DNA of 64,000 bases from Acetobacter papayae JCM 25143 (GTDB taxonomy: Bacteria > Pseudomonadota > Alphaproteobacteria > Acetobacterales > Acetobacteraceae): contig NZ_BAIN01000001.1 of assembly GCF_000613285.1 (NCBI RefSeq), positions 111,294 to 175,293 of the forward strand. Direction: 5' to 3'. Below the pieces are notes generated by a model. The model was not told where the DNA came from. It worked only from the letters and a program-made list of their open reading frames with translations, and did not search any database. The stretch's first letter is position 1. Every line of letters begins with the position of its first letter. Positions 1-9,557 of this stretch are shown in pieces. Made by a program: the position numbers and the translations under genes.

Positions 1-1068
1 CGAGGCTTTCGATGTTGGCGGCCATGCGGTCGGGGTAAACCACCAGTTTGGACATCATGCCCGACAGGCGTGCGAGTGCGAAGTCCAGCCCGATTGTGGC
101 ATCGGGACAGATGTTGCGCTCAACCGAGGAGTGGCTGATGTCACGCTCGTGCCACAGGGCCACGTTTTCCAGCGCGGGAATGACGGCCGAGCGTACAAGG
201 CGGGCAAGGCCGGTCAGGTTTTCGGTCAGCACCGGGTTGCGCTTGTGGGGCATGGCTGAAGAGCCTTCTGCCCCGGATGGAAGAATTCTTCGGCCTCACG
301 CACTTCGGAGCGCTGGAGGTGGCGGACTTCCGTAGCCAGGCGCTCGATGCCGCTGGCAATAACCGCCAGAGCGCAGAAGAAGGCAGCATGACGGTCGCGC
401 GGGATAACCTGCGTGGAAACGGTCTCGGCCTGCAGGCCCAGCCGTTCGGCCACAAAGGATTCAACCCGCGGGTCGAGATGGGCATAGGTGCCAACGGCAC
501 CGGAAATGGCGCAGGTTGCGATTTCGGCCCGTGCGGTTTCAAGGCGCTGGCGGTTGCGGGCAAACTCAGCGTAGTGCCCGGCCAGCTTCAGGCCGAAAGA
601 GGTCGGCTCGGCATGAATACCATGGCTGCGCCCGATGGTGAGCGTGTGCTTGTGTTCAAACGCGCGGGCCTTGAGTGCGGCCAGAACGTCATCCAGATCC
701 TTGAGCAGCAGGTCGGTAGCCTGCACGAGCTGCACGGACAGGCAGGTATCCAGCACATCGGACGAGGTCATGCCCAGATGCACGAAGCGGCTTTCCGGCC
801 CGACTTTTTCAGCCAGCCATGTCAGGAAGGCAATGACATCGTGGCGGGTTTCGGCCTCGATCTCGTCGATCCGGGCGAGGTCGGCCTCGGAAAAGGCGGC
901 CATGGCGGCGTTGCCCTTCTCGCGCACAACCTTGGCGGCATCCTTGGGAACCGTGCCGTATTCCGCCATGGCTTCGCAGGCGAGCGCCTCGATTTCAAAC
1001 CAGATGCGGTAACGGTTTTCGGGTGACCAGATGGCGGCCATGACGGGGCGGGTATAGCGCGGCACCAT
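1..1068 (-). CDS. purB: Adenylosuccinate lyase, C-terminus cut by window edge, one frameshift
   Basis: The product would split adenylosuccinate (and SAICAR) to AMP (AICAR) and fumarate in purine synthesis. The protein starts [11 protein letters not shown], typical of the family, and carries the fumarase/aspartase-type fold motifs HLGMTSSDV (about residue 97) and [11 protein letters not shown] (about 147). The reading frame breaks near position 265, just before the signature loop: adding one C to the CC pair there (plus-strand view) restores a [15 protein letters not shown] signature and keeps the frame open to the window edge. The break is thus a probable sequencing error in a short homopolymer. 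The gene runs off the left edge, so its last part is not visible. Identity is secure. Confidence 0.93.
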
Positions 1069-1244
1069 AACGCGTGTTTCCTTACTATCAGAACATGAAG
1101 GTCCAAACGGTGGCGCCTCTCTAGCGGATTTCCGTGCGGGCGTCTGCCATCAAAGCGGAAAACTTTGACTTTTTCGCCTGCTTGCCGGATTTCTCTGTTC
1201 TTGAGGTGCGGATTTGCACCCAAAAATCACGAATTGGAGCCGCC

Positions 1245-1856
1245 GTGTCAGGTCTTTTGCAATCTGTTAGCCTGCCCGCTGTTATCGCATTTTTGCAGGT
1301 TGTTCTGATTGATGTGACCCTTGCCGGAGATAACGCTGTTGTTATCGGCATGGCGGTGCGTTCGCTCACCCCGCAGGAACGGCAGAAGGCCATCTTTATC
1401 GGGGTGGGGTTTGCTGCCGTTATCCGTATTCTGCTGGCGCTGGTGGCGGTCAGGCTGCTGGCCATTGTCGGGCTGACACTGGCCGGCGGATTGCTGCTAC
1501 TGTGGGTATGCTGGCGGATGTACCGCGAAATGCACGACAATGCCGGCGCGCACGGGACTGATGGCCCCACTCCCGGTGGTCTGGGTAAGGCGATTACGCG
1601 GATCGTGATAGCCGACCTGTCCATGAGCCTGGACAATGTGCTGGCCGTGGCGGGGGCTGCGCGCGAACATCCGGGTATTCTGGTCATGGGGCTAGCCCTT
1701 TCCGTGCTGCTGATGGGGCTTGCCGCATCGCTGATCGCCCGCCTGCTTGAGCGTTATAAATGGATTGCGTGGGTTGGCCTGCTCATTGTTCTGGGTGTTG
1801 CGCTGGAACTGATTGTCAAAGGCGGTGGCGAGATCTGGGGCCATATCGGGCACTGA
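1245..1856 (+). CDS. TerC/YjbE family integral membrane protein
   Basis: This is a 203-residue, highly hydrophobic protein with about six to seven membrane spans. It has the two paired acidic motifs of the TerC family, LAGDNAVVIGMA near the N-terminus and DLSMSLDNVLAVAG in the middle, which in the family are thought to bind or move metal ions (Mn or Ca export in some members). I chose the GTG at 1245 because GGAG lies five bases upstream and homology begins right after it; the upstream ATG at 1134 would add 37 unrelated residues. It is transcribed divergently from purB. Substrate is unknown. Confidence 0.8.
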   Translation: MSGLLQSVSLPAVIAFLQVVLIDVTLAGDNAVVIGMAVRSLTPQERQKAIFIGVGFAAVIRILLALVAVRLLAIVGLTLAGGLLLLWVCWRMYREMHDNAGAHGTDGPTPGGLGKAITRIVIADLSMSLDNVLAVAGAAREHPGILVMGLALSVLLMGLAASLIARLLERYKWIAWVGLLIVLGVALELIVKGGGEIWGHIGH

Positions 1857-1914
1857 CACGTATCGGGCTGCACAGTATCTTGCGCCCGAACATGAAACAG
1901 GGTGACGTCTGAGC

Positions 1915-3887
1915 ATGACATGTTTGCGTGCCGCATGCTGGCGGAGCTGGGCTGCTATTGGCCTGACCGTCGCTTTTCTGGGTGGCCCCGTATTGGCGGT
2001 GGCGGCGGATGATCCGGCGCCGGCGGCTGATGGGGACGATCTTTACGCTGCCCCAGAGCTTGATCTCTCCGTACCAACGGCTGGAGCGACAAGTGGCAGC
2101 CTGACGGACCGCCTGCATTTCTGGCTCCGGCTGGTTGGGCCGGATCGGGCCAGTGCGCAGGATTATGCGGATTTTCTGGCCAATGGCCCGGCATGGCCCC
2201 GCCGGTCGCTGATCAGTGCGCGTATGGAGCAGGCTCTGCTTTTGGAATCGAACCCGGCCATTGTGCGGGGGGTATGTAGTAGCCAGAGCCTGAACACGGC
2301 GGCTGCACTGGCGTATTGCGCGCAGCAGCTCCTGATCAGGTCGCCCGTCTGACAGATGAAGCCGCACGTGCATGGCAGAATGGTAACGATGCAGCGACCC
2401 CTGCCCGCCTGCTTACGGTCCAGTTTCCCACCGCGGTGACCCCGGCGGCTTCATGGATACGATTTGACCGTGAGGAGCGAGCCGGTCTGACAGAAGCCGC
2501 GCGGCGGACATTACCCTATCTGGCGGCTGACAGGCAGGCTCTGGCCCGTGCACGTCTGGCCTTTCGTACCAATGCAGCCGATGCGCAGGAACAGGCAGAC
2601 GCGCTGCCAGCATCGGTTGCGGCTGACAGTTTTTTGTTTCTCGATCACGCACGCTGGTTACGTCAGCAGCAGCGTTATGATGAGGCCGTGGCCCTGTGGG
2701 CAGCGACAGGCAATGCAGCAGAACAGGCCGCCCCGCCCGCCCAGTTCTGGCGCGAGCGTGAAGCACTGGCGCGTGAGCTCCTGCAAAGCGGGCGCGCTGC
2801 TGATGCCCTGACCGTTGCAAATGATCCGGTTATTGGTGGTGCGGGACGGTTAGATTCCCTGTTTCTGTGTGGGTGGATTGCCCTACGCTTCGGGCATGAT
2901 GCCCCCCGCGCAGTGGCATTTTTTCAGCCTCTGGCGCAGTCTTCCTCGCTTATCAGCAAAAGCCGGGGATTATACTGGCTGGCCCGTGCGTATGAGCAGG
3001 CCGGTAATGAGGGCGAATACCGTGCAACGCTGAAGCAGGCCGCCGCTTTCCCTTCCACTTTTTATGGCCAGTTGGCAGGTGCGCAGTTGGAAGGGCAGGA
3101 TCAGGCCCTGCTCAAGCCCTCTTACGTGGCCGATATTACCCGGCGGGGCCTGCATGAACTGGCTCTGACTGGTGGCGCCGAGGATCAGGCGCTGGATGCG
3201 AACGAACTGGCGCAGGCCGCAGCCCTGCTGGTTTCATGGGGGGATAGGCCCCATGCGCGCGATTTTCTGCTCATGCTCGCAGGCCAGACCTCTGGGGATA
3301 CGGCCCTGCGTGGGCTTTCGACTCTTGCCCAGCGGCTTGGCCTGCCTGACATTGCGGTAACCGCTGCCCGCAAGGCCGGGCGCGATGGCATTTTGCTACC
3401 CACAGGCTGGCCAGATCCTTACTCCATTCCCGAGAACGGGCTTCCTGCGGGGCTGGTGCCGGGCCTTATCCGGCAGGAAAGCAGCTTCAATCCCGATGCT
3501 GTCAGCATTTCCAACGCCATTGGCCTGATGCAGCTTAAACCTTCCACGGCGGCGGACATGACCCGGCAGGCTGGATTGGCCCCTTCCGCCGCCAGCGTAA
3601 CAGGGTTGCATGACCCCATGAGCAACATTCGGCTGGGTGTTGCGTATCTTGAGCATATTCAGGGGCGCTTCGGGCCTGTCGTGCCTTATCTTGCCGCAGC
3701 CTATAATGGCGGACCGGGGCGGCTGGGGCGCTGGCTTGGCACAATGGGCAACCCGGCAAGCGATGGCGCCAAGGATGATGTGATGCTTGACTGGATTGAA
3801 AGCATTCCGCTGGCCGAAACTCGGAACTACGTTCAGCGCGTATGGGAAAACATGATTATTTACAGAGCTATGGGAGAGAACCAATGA
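1915..3887 (+). CDS. slt: Soluble lytic murein transglycosylase, one frameshift
   Basis: This periplasmic enzyme would cleave peptidoglycan glycan strands to 1,6-anhydro ends. A signal peptide is visible (hydrophobic stretch after MTCLRAACWRSW, cleavage near AVAA). A long alpha-helical superhelix region follows, then the C-terminal SLT domain with catalytic Glu in RQESSFNP (codon at 3477-3479), the GLMQLKPSTA motif and AAYNGGPGR. The frame breaks between about 2316 and 2350; adding one base joins the two parts into about 657 residues, the usual length of the family. Its TGA overlaps the ATG of pgpA (ATGA), suggesting translational coupling. Confidence 0.88.
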
Positions 3888-4392
3888 CACCGGCACGCTT
3901 TATCGCCACGTTTGGCGGGTGTGGACTGTCGCCCCGTGCTCCCGGCACCGTGGGGTCTTTTGCCGCTCTTGTTCTGGGTATTCCCATGCTCAAACGCCCG
4001 CGCCTGCTGGCCTCTTCGGCTGTGGCGGCAAGTGTTGTGGCTGGTGGGCGGCCAATCGTGCGGGAGATGGCGAGGATCACAGCTGGATTGTTATTGATGA
4101 AGTGGCCGGTATGTGGCTGGCGCTGCTCGGCTGCCTTCCGGCGGACGACAAGAAAGCTGCGGCGCAGCCAGCGGAAGCTTCTCCCGCATCCGGGCATGCG
4201 TGGTTTCTGCCTCTGTTGGCTTTTGGCCTGTTCCGCCTGTTTGACATTACCAAACCCGGCCCGGTCGGCACACTGGACAGGCGGCATGATGCGGTTGGCA
4301 TTATGGGGGATGATATCGTGGCAGGGGTAATCGCCGCTGCTTGCGTGAAAGCCTTTAGGGCGCTGCCATACCTGCGGACGGTGCGCAAATAA
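3884..4392 (+). CDS. pgpA: Phosphatidylglycerophosphatase A, one frameshift
   Basis: PgpA removes phosphate from phosphatidylglycerophosphate to make phosphatidylglycerol at the inner membrane. The N-terminal part (MTPARFIATFGGCGLSPRAPGT) contains the family's SPRAPGT segment, and the second part has the catalytic block GDGEDHSWIVIDEVAGMW. These lie in different frames; adding one G at about 4042-4048 joins them into 169 residues, the normal length. The start overlaps the lytic transglycosylase stop by four bases and the stop overlaps the next gene's ATG by one base (TAATG), so the three genes look like one operon. Confidence 0.85.
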
Positions 4393-4932
4393 TGCATGAT
4401 CCCCACCTCCCAGTCCCTCTTGCTGATGAGGCAACGCTTCATGCGGCGATGCTGCTGGAGGCCGAGCGGGTTCTGGGGCTGTTGCGTGCGGCTGCGGCGC
4501 GGGTGGTAACGGCAGAAAGCTGCACGGGCGGCTGGTGGCATCCGCCCTCACCCATTTTCCCGGTTCTTCCGACATGACGGAAGGTGCTGGTAACCTATTC
4601 CAATACCATGAAACAGACCCTGCTGGGCGTGCCTGACGCAATACTGGCGCAGCATGGTGCCGTGAGCGAGCCGACCGTACTGGCCATGGCGCATGGGGCC
4701 CTATCTGCTGCCAGACTGGCGCGGCTGAGTGTTGCTGTTTCAGGTATTGCCGGACCCGGCGGCGGCAGTGCCGCAAAGCCCGTAGCTGGTCTGGTTCGCC
4801 GTGGCGGACAGGAAAAACGTCACGGCAAAAGCGGCAAAACAGGTTTTTCCGGGCTCACGGGAGCAAATCCGCCTGCAGGCGGCGCGCTATGCTCTGACTA
4901 TGGTGGCCGACTGTCTTTCAGGGACGCTCTGA
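4392..4932 (+). CDS. CinA-type nicotinamide-nucleotide amidase, three frameshifts
   Basis: Stand-alone CinA C-terminal domain (PncC type), which deamidates NMN in pyridine nucleotide salvage. Family blocks are visible in order: [20 protein letters not shown] (seen as [18 protein letters not shown]) and a C-terminus GLVWFAVAD...[13 protein letters not shown]. They are spread over three frames. Adding one C at about 4530, two bases at about 4586 and two at about 4785 gives an uninterrupted 181-residue protein ending with TGA at 4930-4932. Three breaks in 540 bases is the densest cluster here apart from cydC, so true decay cannot be fully excluded. Start overlaps the pgpA stop (TAATG). Confidence 0.78.
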
Positions 4933-5243
4933 ACTGGAATACCAATGCCCTGTGCCGGGTAGCTGGGGCGTGGTGATACTTTCAGGTGCCACCATACCGG
5001 TGCCCGCGGCAATGACGCTGCCTTGCGGTGCGCGTGCCTGCGCCATGGCGGCCAGTCTGGCCTGAATATGGTCAAGGCTTCGACAGTTCAGGCGTCTGTT
5101 TCATTATCCGCCCTTTCTTCCTTTCCACACGGGCTGTTCTGCTGTGCAGCAGGATAAGGCGCGGGATCAGGGACGGCATGCGCCGGGGCTGCGTAGGCCA
5201 GCACGGCGAACAGAGCCGGTGTTAGGGCTGATACGACACGCAT
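4918..5243 (-). CDS. Small exported protein of unknown function, one probable frameshift
   Basis: Not recognised. An ATG at 5243, preceded by AAGGGA nine bases upstream and 21 bases downstream of the ratA stop, opens with a convincing signal peptide ([20 protein letters not shown], then AHA). The as-read frame stops at 5088 after 51 residues. One added base near 5090-5100 continues into a second open stretch (containing [17 protein letters not shown]) that stops at 4918, giving about 108 residues. The end overlaps the convergent cinA by about 15 bases. A small secreted protein co-transcribed with lipA-ratA is the simplest reading; it might also be two unrelated open stretches. Confidence 0.4.
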
Positions 5244-5264
5244 GAGGGGTTTCCCTTCGCGGTT

Positions 5265-5747
5265 TCAGGTCGCGGGCTTGCTGTCCGGTATGGATGAGCC
5301 AACCATAGCACTCTGCGGCGGCCCGTAAATATCACGCGCCCGTTTGATGAAGGCCGAAACCATCAGCCGTGTGGCTTCTGTAAAGACGACGCCAATGGCC
5401 ATTTGCAGAATGCGGGAACTGAATTCGAAATCGACAAAAAATTCGACAAGGCAGCCCTGTGGGTCGGGGCTGAAGCGCCAGACATTGCGCAGATAACGAA
5501 ACGGCCCCTTTTCATACCGCACAGTAATGGTGCCGGGGCGTTCAAGTGTGACGCGCGACGTGAAGCTCTCGCGAAAAGGGCCAAACCCGATAGTCAGGTC
5601 AGCCACAAGTTCGGAGGTAGTTTGCGTCCGCACCTTGGCGGCCGTGCACCAGGGCAGAAATTCAGGGTAACGGCCGACATCGGCTACCAGATCGAAAATC
5701 TGCTCTGGCTGGTAAGACAGAACACGCTTTTCTGCGTGTTTAGGCAT
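5265..5747 (-). CDS. ratA: RatA/Coq10 family START-domain protein
   Basis: Intact 160-residue single START/polyketide-cyclase domain protein. Family features are the opening [20 protein letters not shown], the FLPWC motif near residue 31, and FGPFRESF around 56. In Alphaproteobacteria this family is mostly regarded as a ubiquinone-binding Coq10 homologue needed for efficient respiration; the RatA name comes from an E. coli homologue reported to block ribosome subunit joining. The start overlaps the lipA stop (TAATG), the common lipA-ratA arrangement of this class, so the two are co-translated. Confidence 0.85.
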   Translation of the reverse strand: MPKHAEKRVLSYQPEQIFDLVADVGRYPEFLPWCTAAKVRTQTTSELVADLTIGFGPFRESFTSRVTLERPGTITVRYEKGPFRYLRNVWRFSPDPQGCLVEFFVDFEFSSRILQMAIGVVFTEATRLMVSAFIKRARDIYGPPQSAMVGSSIPDSKPAT

Positions 5748-6717
5748 TATCGCATCTCCTTCAGGCGTGCGGCGCGTGCCTCGCGCAGGGCAGCGAAATC
5801 GCTGTCCGCATGGTAGGATGAGCGGGTAAGCGGACTGGAACTAACCTGAAGGAAGCCCTTTACCCGCGCCATACCACCATAGTCCTCAAATTCGTCCGGC
5901 GTAACAAACCGTGCAACCGGCGCATGTTTGACCGTTGGTTGCAGATACTGCCCCATGGTGATGAAGTCCACATCCGCCACACGCAGGTCGTCCATGACCT
6001 GTGCGAGTTCCATTTTCTCTTCCCCCAGCCCCAGCATCAGACCGGATTTGGTGAAAATGGACGGATCAAGCTGTTTCACGCGGTCGAGCAGCCTGAGCGA
6101 CTGATAGTAACGCGCACCGGGCCTGATTGTGGGATAAAGCCGGGGCACGGTTTCCAGATTGTGGTTGAACACATCTGGCCGCGCTTCAACAACAACTTCC
6201 AGTGCCTTGTTTTTACGTAAAATCCGGGGTCAGGATTTCTATGGTCGTCTCGGGGGCCGCTGCGCGAATGGCCTTGATTACAGCCGCGAAATGCGCAGCC
6301 CCACCATCGGCCAGATCGTCTCTGTCCACCGAGGTTATCACCACATGCCGCAGGCCCAGCCGGGCTACGGCTTCGGCCACGCGGTTGGGCTCGTCCGTAT
6401 CCAGCGGTAGTGGCATACCGGTGCTGACATTGCAGAACGCGCAGGCCCGCGTGCAGATTTCCCCCATGATCATCATGGTGGCATGCCGTTGCGACCAGCA
6501 TTCCCCGATATTAGCACGCGGCTTCCTCGCAGACGGTGACAAGCTTGTTGTCACGCATGAGGGCGCGGGTTTCATGATAGGTCGGGTGATTGGGCGCTTT
6601 GACGCGGATCCACTCAGGCTTGCGGGCAATCGGGTTGTCAGGCCGATGTGCCTTTTCCGGGTGGCGCAGTTTGACTACGTCTTTTTTACGGTGATCGATT
6701 ATGACGCGCGTTGGCAT
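5747..6717 (-). CDS. lipA: Lipoyl synthase, two frameshifts
   Basis: Radical-SAM enzyme that inserts sulfur into octanoyl groups on lipoyl domains. The N-terminal auxiliary cluster motif (CEEAACPNIGECW pattern) and the radical SAM motif CTRACAFC are both present. The first break (about 6512) is repaired by restoring two C in the auxiliary cluster codons, and the second (about 6217) by restoring two T before the [15 protein letters not shown] block; together they give about 324 residues, normal for LipA. I prefer ATG 6717 ([12 protein letters not shown]). It sits downstream of the pyruvate dehydrogenase genes whose lipoyl domains it would modify, separated by a hairpin. Confidence 0.9.
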
Positions 6718-6778
6718 GGTCCTGCCCAATCTTGAACAATAGCCTTACAGAACTGGAACGCTCCACCTGCCCCGTCAA

Positions 6779-6810
6779 GGCGGCAAACCCCGGAGTTGGG
6801 GTCTGCCGCC
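6779..6810 (-). terminator. Hairpin downstream of lpd
   Basis: Near-perfect inverted repeat: arms GGCGGCAAACCCC and GGGGTCTGCCGCC around a six-base loop, 44 bases past the lpd stop. There is no T-run on the minus strand after it (TTGACGGGG), so it may act as a pause or Rho-assisted terminator between the pdh operon and lipA. Confidence 0.55.
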
Positions 6811-6853
6811 ATCACAGGCGCGGGAGATGCGCCCATGCGGGTCTGGCGTGTGA

Positions 6854-8264
6854 CTAAAAGTGCAGTGCGCCACCATAAGCGGCCAGCACGGCCTCGTGCA
6901 TGGATTCAGAAATGGTGGGGTGTGGGAAAATCGTTTCCGACAGTTCCGCTTCCGTCAGTTCGCCCGTGCGGGCGATGACATAACCCTGAATCATTTCCGT
7001 TACTTCCGCACCGATCATGTGCGCACCCAGCAATTCGCCCGTTGCATCGTCAAACACGGTCTTGATCAGGCCGGTGGGTTCCCCCATGGCCAGAGCCTTA
7101 CCGTTGGCCAGAAGCGGGAATTTGCCCACACGCACCTTGTATCCGGCTTCTTTGGCGCGGGCTTCCGTATAACCAACCGATGCAATTTGCGGGCGGCAAT
7201 AGGTGCAGCCGGGAATTTTTGTAACATCAATAGGATGCACGGTTTTCCCAGCAATGGCCTCAATACACATGACGGCCTCGTGGCTGGCCTTGTGTGCCAG
7301 CATGGTGCGCCTGCGAGATCGCCAATGGCATACACCCCGTCCTCGCCCGTGCGGCAGAGCGCATCGGTTACGACATGGGTGCGGTCAACCTTGATCTTGG
7401 TGCCTTCAAGGCCGATGTTTTCGACATTTCCGACAATACCAACGGCGGAAATAATCTTGTCCACCGTGATGGTTTCGGTTTTGCCGCCTGCTTCCACCGT
7501 GATGCTGACACTATCGGCCCCTTTCTGCGGGGACCAATCTTGGCGTTGGTAAGTATCCTTATGCCCTGTTTTTCAAACTCTTTATGGGCAATGGCACTGA
7601 TTTCCTCATCTTCCACGGGCAGGATACGCGGGGCGACTTCAACCAAAGTCACTGCCGCGCCCATGTTGCGGTAAAACGAGGCAAATTCCGTACCGATGGC
7701 CCCCGAGCCGATGACCAGCAGGCGCTTGGGCATTTCTTCCGGCACAAGGGCTTCGCGGTAGGACCAGATAAACTGTCCGTCCGGCTCAAGTCCCGGCAGG
7801 ATACGGGCTCTGGCCCCTGTTGCCAGAATGACGTTCTTGGCGTTCAGGGTCTGGGGCGCGCCGTCTTTCTTGCTGACCAGCACCTTGCGCCTGCCGTTGG
7901 CTGTTACGCCATCGAGTTTGCCAAATCCTTCAAAAACAGGGACTTTGGCTTTCTTGAGCAGGTGCGAAACCCCCGATGAAAGCTGCTTGGATACAGCGCG
8001 GGAGCGGGCAACAATTTTTTTAAAATCAAAGCTTACCGCTTCGGCCTTGAAGCCGTAGCCATCAAGGTCATGCAGTAGATGATTGATTTCCGAGGCGCGC
8101 AGCAGCGCCTTGGTGGGGATACAGCCCCAGTTCAGGCAGATGCCCCCAAGGTGGTTGGCTTCAACCACAGCAGTGGACAGGCCAAGCTGTGCGGCGCGCA
8201 GCGCGGCCACATAGCCGCCCGGGCCGCCACCGATAACAACCAGGTCAAAATCGGTCTGGCTCAT
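6854..8264 (-). CDS. lpd: Dihydrolipoamide dehydrogenase (E3), two frameshifts
   Basis: Flavoprotein that reoxidises the lipoyl groups of 2-oxoacid dehydrogenases with NAD. The FAD motif GGGPGGYVAA is at the N-terminus, the redox disulfide GGICLNWGCIPTK near residue 41, the NAD motif GSGAIGTEFASF near 186 and the catalytic HPTISE close to the C-terminus. The frame breaks at about 7517-7524 (one A or G lost in AAAGGGG) and at about 7304 (one A lost before MLAHKASHEA). With both restored the protein has about 470 residues, full length. It closes the pdhA-pdhB-pdhC-lpd cluster. Confidence 0.93.
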
Positions 8265-8291
8265 GGTATCAGATTCTCCGCTACGTGCTGG

Positions 8292-9545
8292 TTAAAGCAC
8301 AAGAGACAGGGGCGACTGCACAGCCGTGCGGAACGCGTTCAGCCATTGTGCGGCGGTTGCGCCGTCAACGGCACGATGATCAACCGACAGGGTCACGGTC
8401 ATGACCGTTGCGATCTTGATCTCGTTGCCCGATACGACAGGCTGTTTACGACCTGCGGCAATGGCAAGGATCGCGGCCTGCGGCGGGTTGACGATGGCGG
8501 CAAAGTCCTTGACGCCATACATGCCCATGTTCGAGATCGAGAACGTGCCGCCCTGAAACTCTTCCGGTTTGAGTTTGCCTGCACGGGCGCGGCTGATCAG
8601 CGACTTGGCTTCCTGACTGATCTCGCGCAGGCTCTTGGAATCGGCCTTGCGGACAATCGGGGTAATCAGCCCGTCATCAAGAGACACCGCGACGGAGATA
8701 TCGGCATCTTCATGCAGGAGTATGCCTTCTTCGGTGTAGTAGGCATTAACCGTGGGCACCTTTTTGAGTGCTACTGCCGAAGCCTTGATGAGCATGTCAT
8801 TGACGGAGAGCTTGACGCCGTCTTCCCCCTCGCCTTCCGCCAGTGCGTTAAGCTGGGCACGCAGCGCCATCAGGGCGTCCAGTTCCACATCTATGGAAAC
8901 ATAGAAATGCGGGACATTAGCCTTGGATTCAGTCAGCCTGCGGGCAATGACCTTGCGCATGGTGGTGTGCGGCACCAGACGGCTGCCACCCGAAGCAGGC
9001 AGGGCAGCGGCAGGTGCAGCGGCTTCAGCCTTGGGTGCGTTCTGGGCGTTTTCCACATCCCGCTTGACGATACGGCCATTAGGGCCGGAGCCCTTGATGT
9101 TCGCAAGGTCGAGCCCCTTCTGTCGGGCAATACGCCGTGCGAGAGGGGACGCCACGATACGGGTACCGGTTGCCGCCTTGGCGGCTATCGGTGCGGGGGC
9201 CGCAGGCGTGGGGGCTGGTGCCTGTGGGGCCACCGGGCTGTTCTGTACAGCAGGAGCCGTGGGGGTCGAAGACTTGAGCGCCCCTTCAGCCGGAACGGCC
9301 TCGCCTTCTTCCACCAGAATGGCGATAGGCGTGTTGACCGCGACCCCTTCGGCCCCTTCGGGCACCAGAATGCGGCCTAAAATCCCTTCCTCAATGGCTT
9401 CGACTTCCATCGTCGCCTTGTCGGTTTCGATTTCAGCCAGCACATCGCCTGATGCAACGGTGTCGCCTTCTTTCTTGACCCACCGCGCCAGCTTGCCTTC
9501 CGTCATGGTGGGGGAAAGGGCTGGCATGAGAATTTCAGTTGCCAT
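8292..9545 (-). CDS. pdhC: Pyruvate dehydrogenase E2, dihydrolipoyl acetyltransferase
   Basis: Intact 417-residue core subunit transferring acetyl groups to CoA. Domains in order: one lipoyl domain (1-80, lipoyl lysine in [10 protein letters not shown]), an Ala/Pro-rich linker (about 85-125), the E3-binding domain (ASPLARRIARQKGLDL onward, about 130-168), a second linker, and the catalytic domain ending with DHRAVDGA, whose His and Asp are the active-site pair. Its first 80 residues are almost identical to those of pdhB next door. It lies 27 bases before lpd and a few bases after pdhB. Confidence 0.96.
   Translation of the reverse strand: MATEILMPALSPTMTEGKLARWVKKEGDTVASGDVLAEIETDKATMEVEAIEEGILGRILVPEGAEGVAVNTPIAILVEEGEAVPAEGALKSSTPTAPAVQNSPVAPQAPAPTPAAPAPIAAKAATGTRIVASPLARRIARQKGLDLANIKGSGPNGRIVKRDVENAQNAPKAEAAAPAAALPASGGSRLVPHTTMRKVIARRLTESKANVPHFYVSIDVELDALMALRAQLNALAEGEGEDGVKLSVNDMLIKASAVALKKVPTVNAYYTEEGILLHEDADISVAVSLDDGLITPIVRKADSKSLREISQEAKSLISRARAGKLKPEEFQGGTFSISNMGMYGVKDFAAIVNPPQAAILAIAAGRKQPVVSGNEIKIATVMTVTLSVDHRAVDGATAAQWLNAFRTAVQSPLSLVL
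9297..9545 (-). repeat. Lipoyl-domain coding copy in pdhC (pair of 10673-10921)
   Basis: The first roughly 83 codons of pdhC and of pdhB encode nearly the same lipoyl domain and are also close at DNA level, including long identical stretches around the lipoyl-lysine codons. The two copies are direct repeats about 1.4 kb apart, so recombination between them could delete most of pdhB. The copy in pdhB is described in the pdhB entry. Confidence 0.8.
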
Positions 9546-9557
9546 CGTCTCAGCCTC

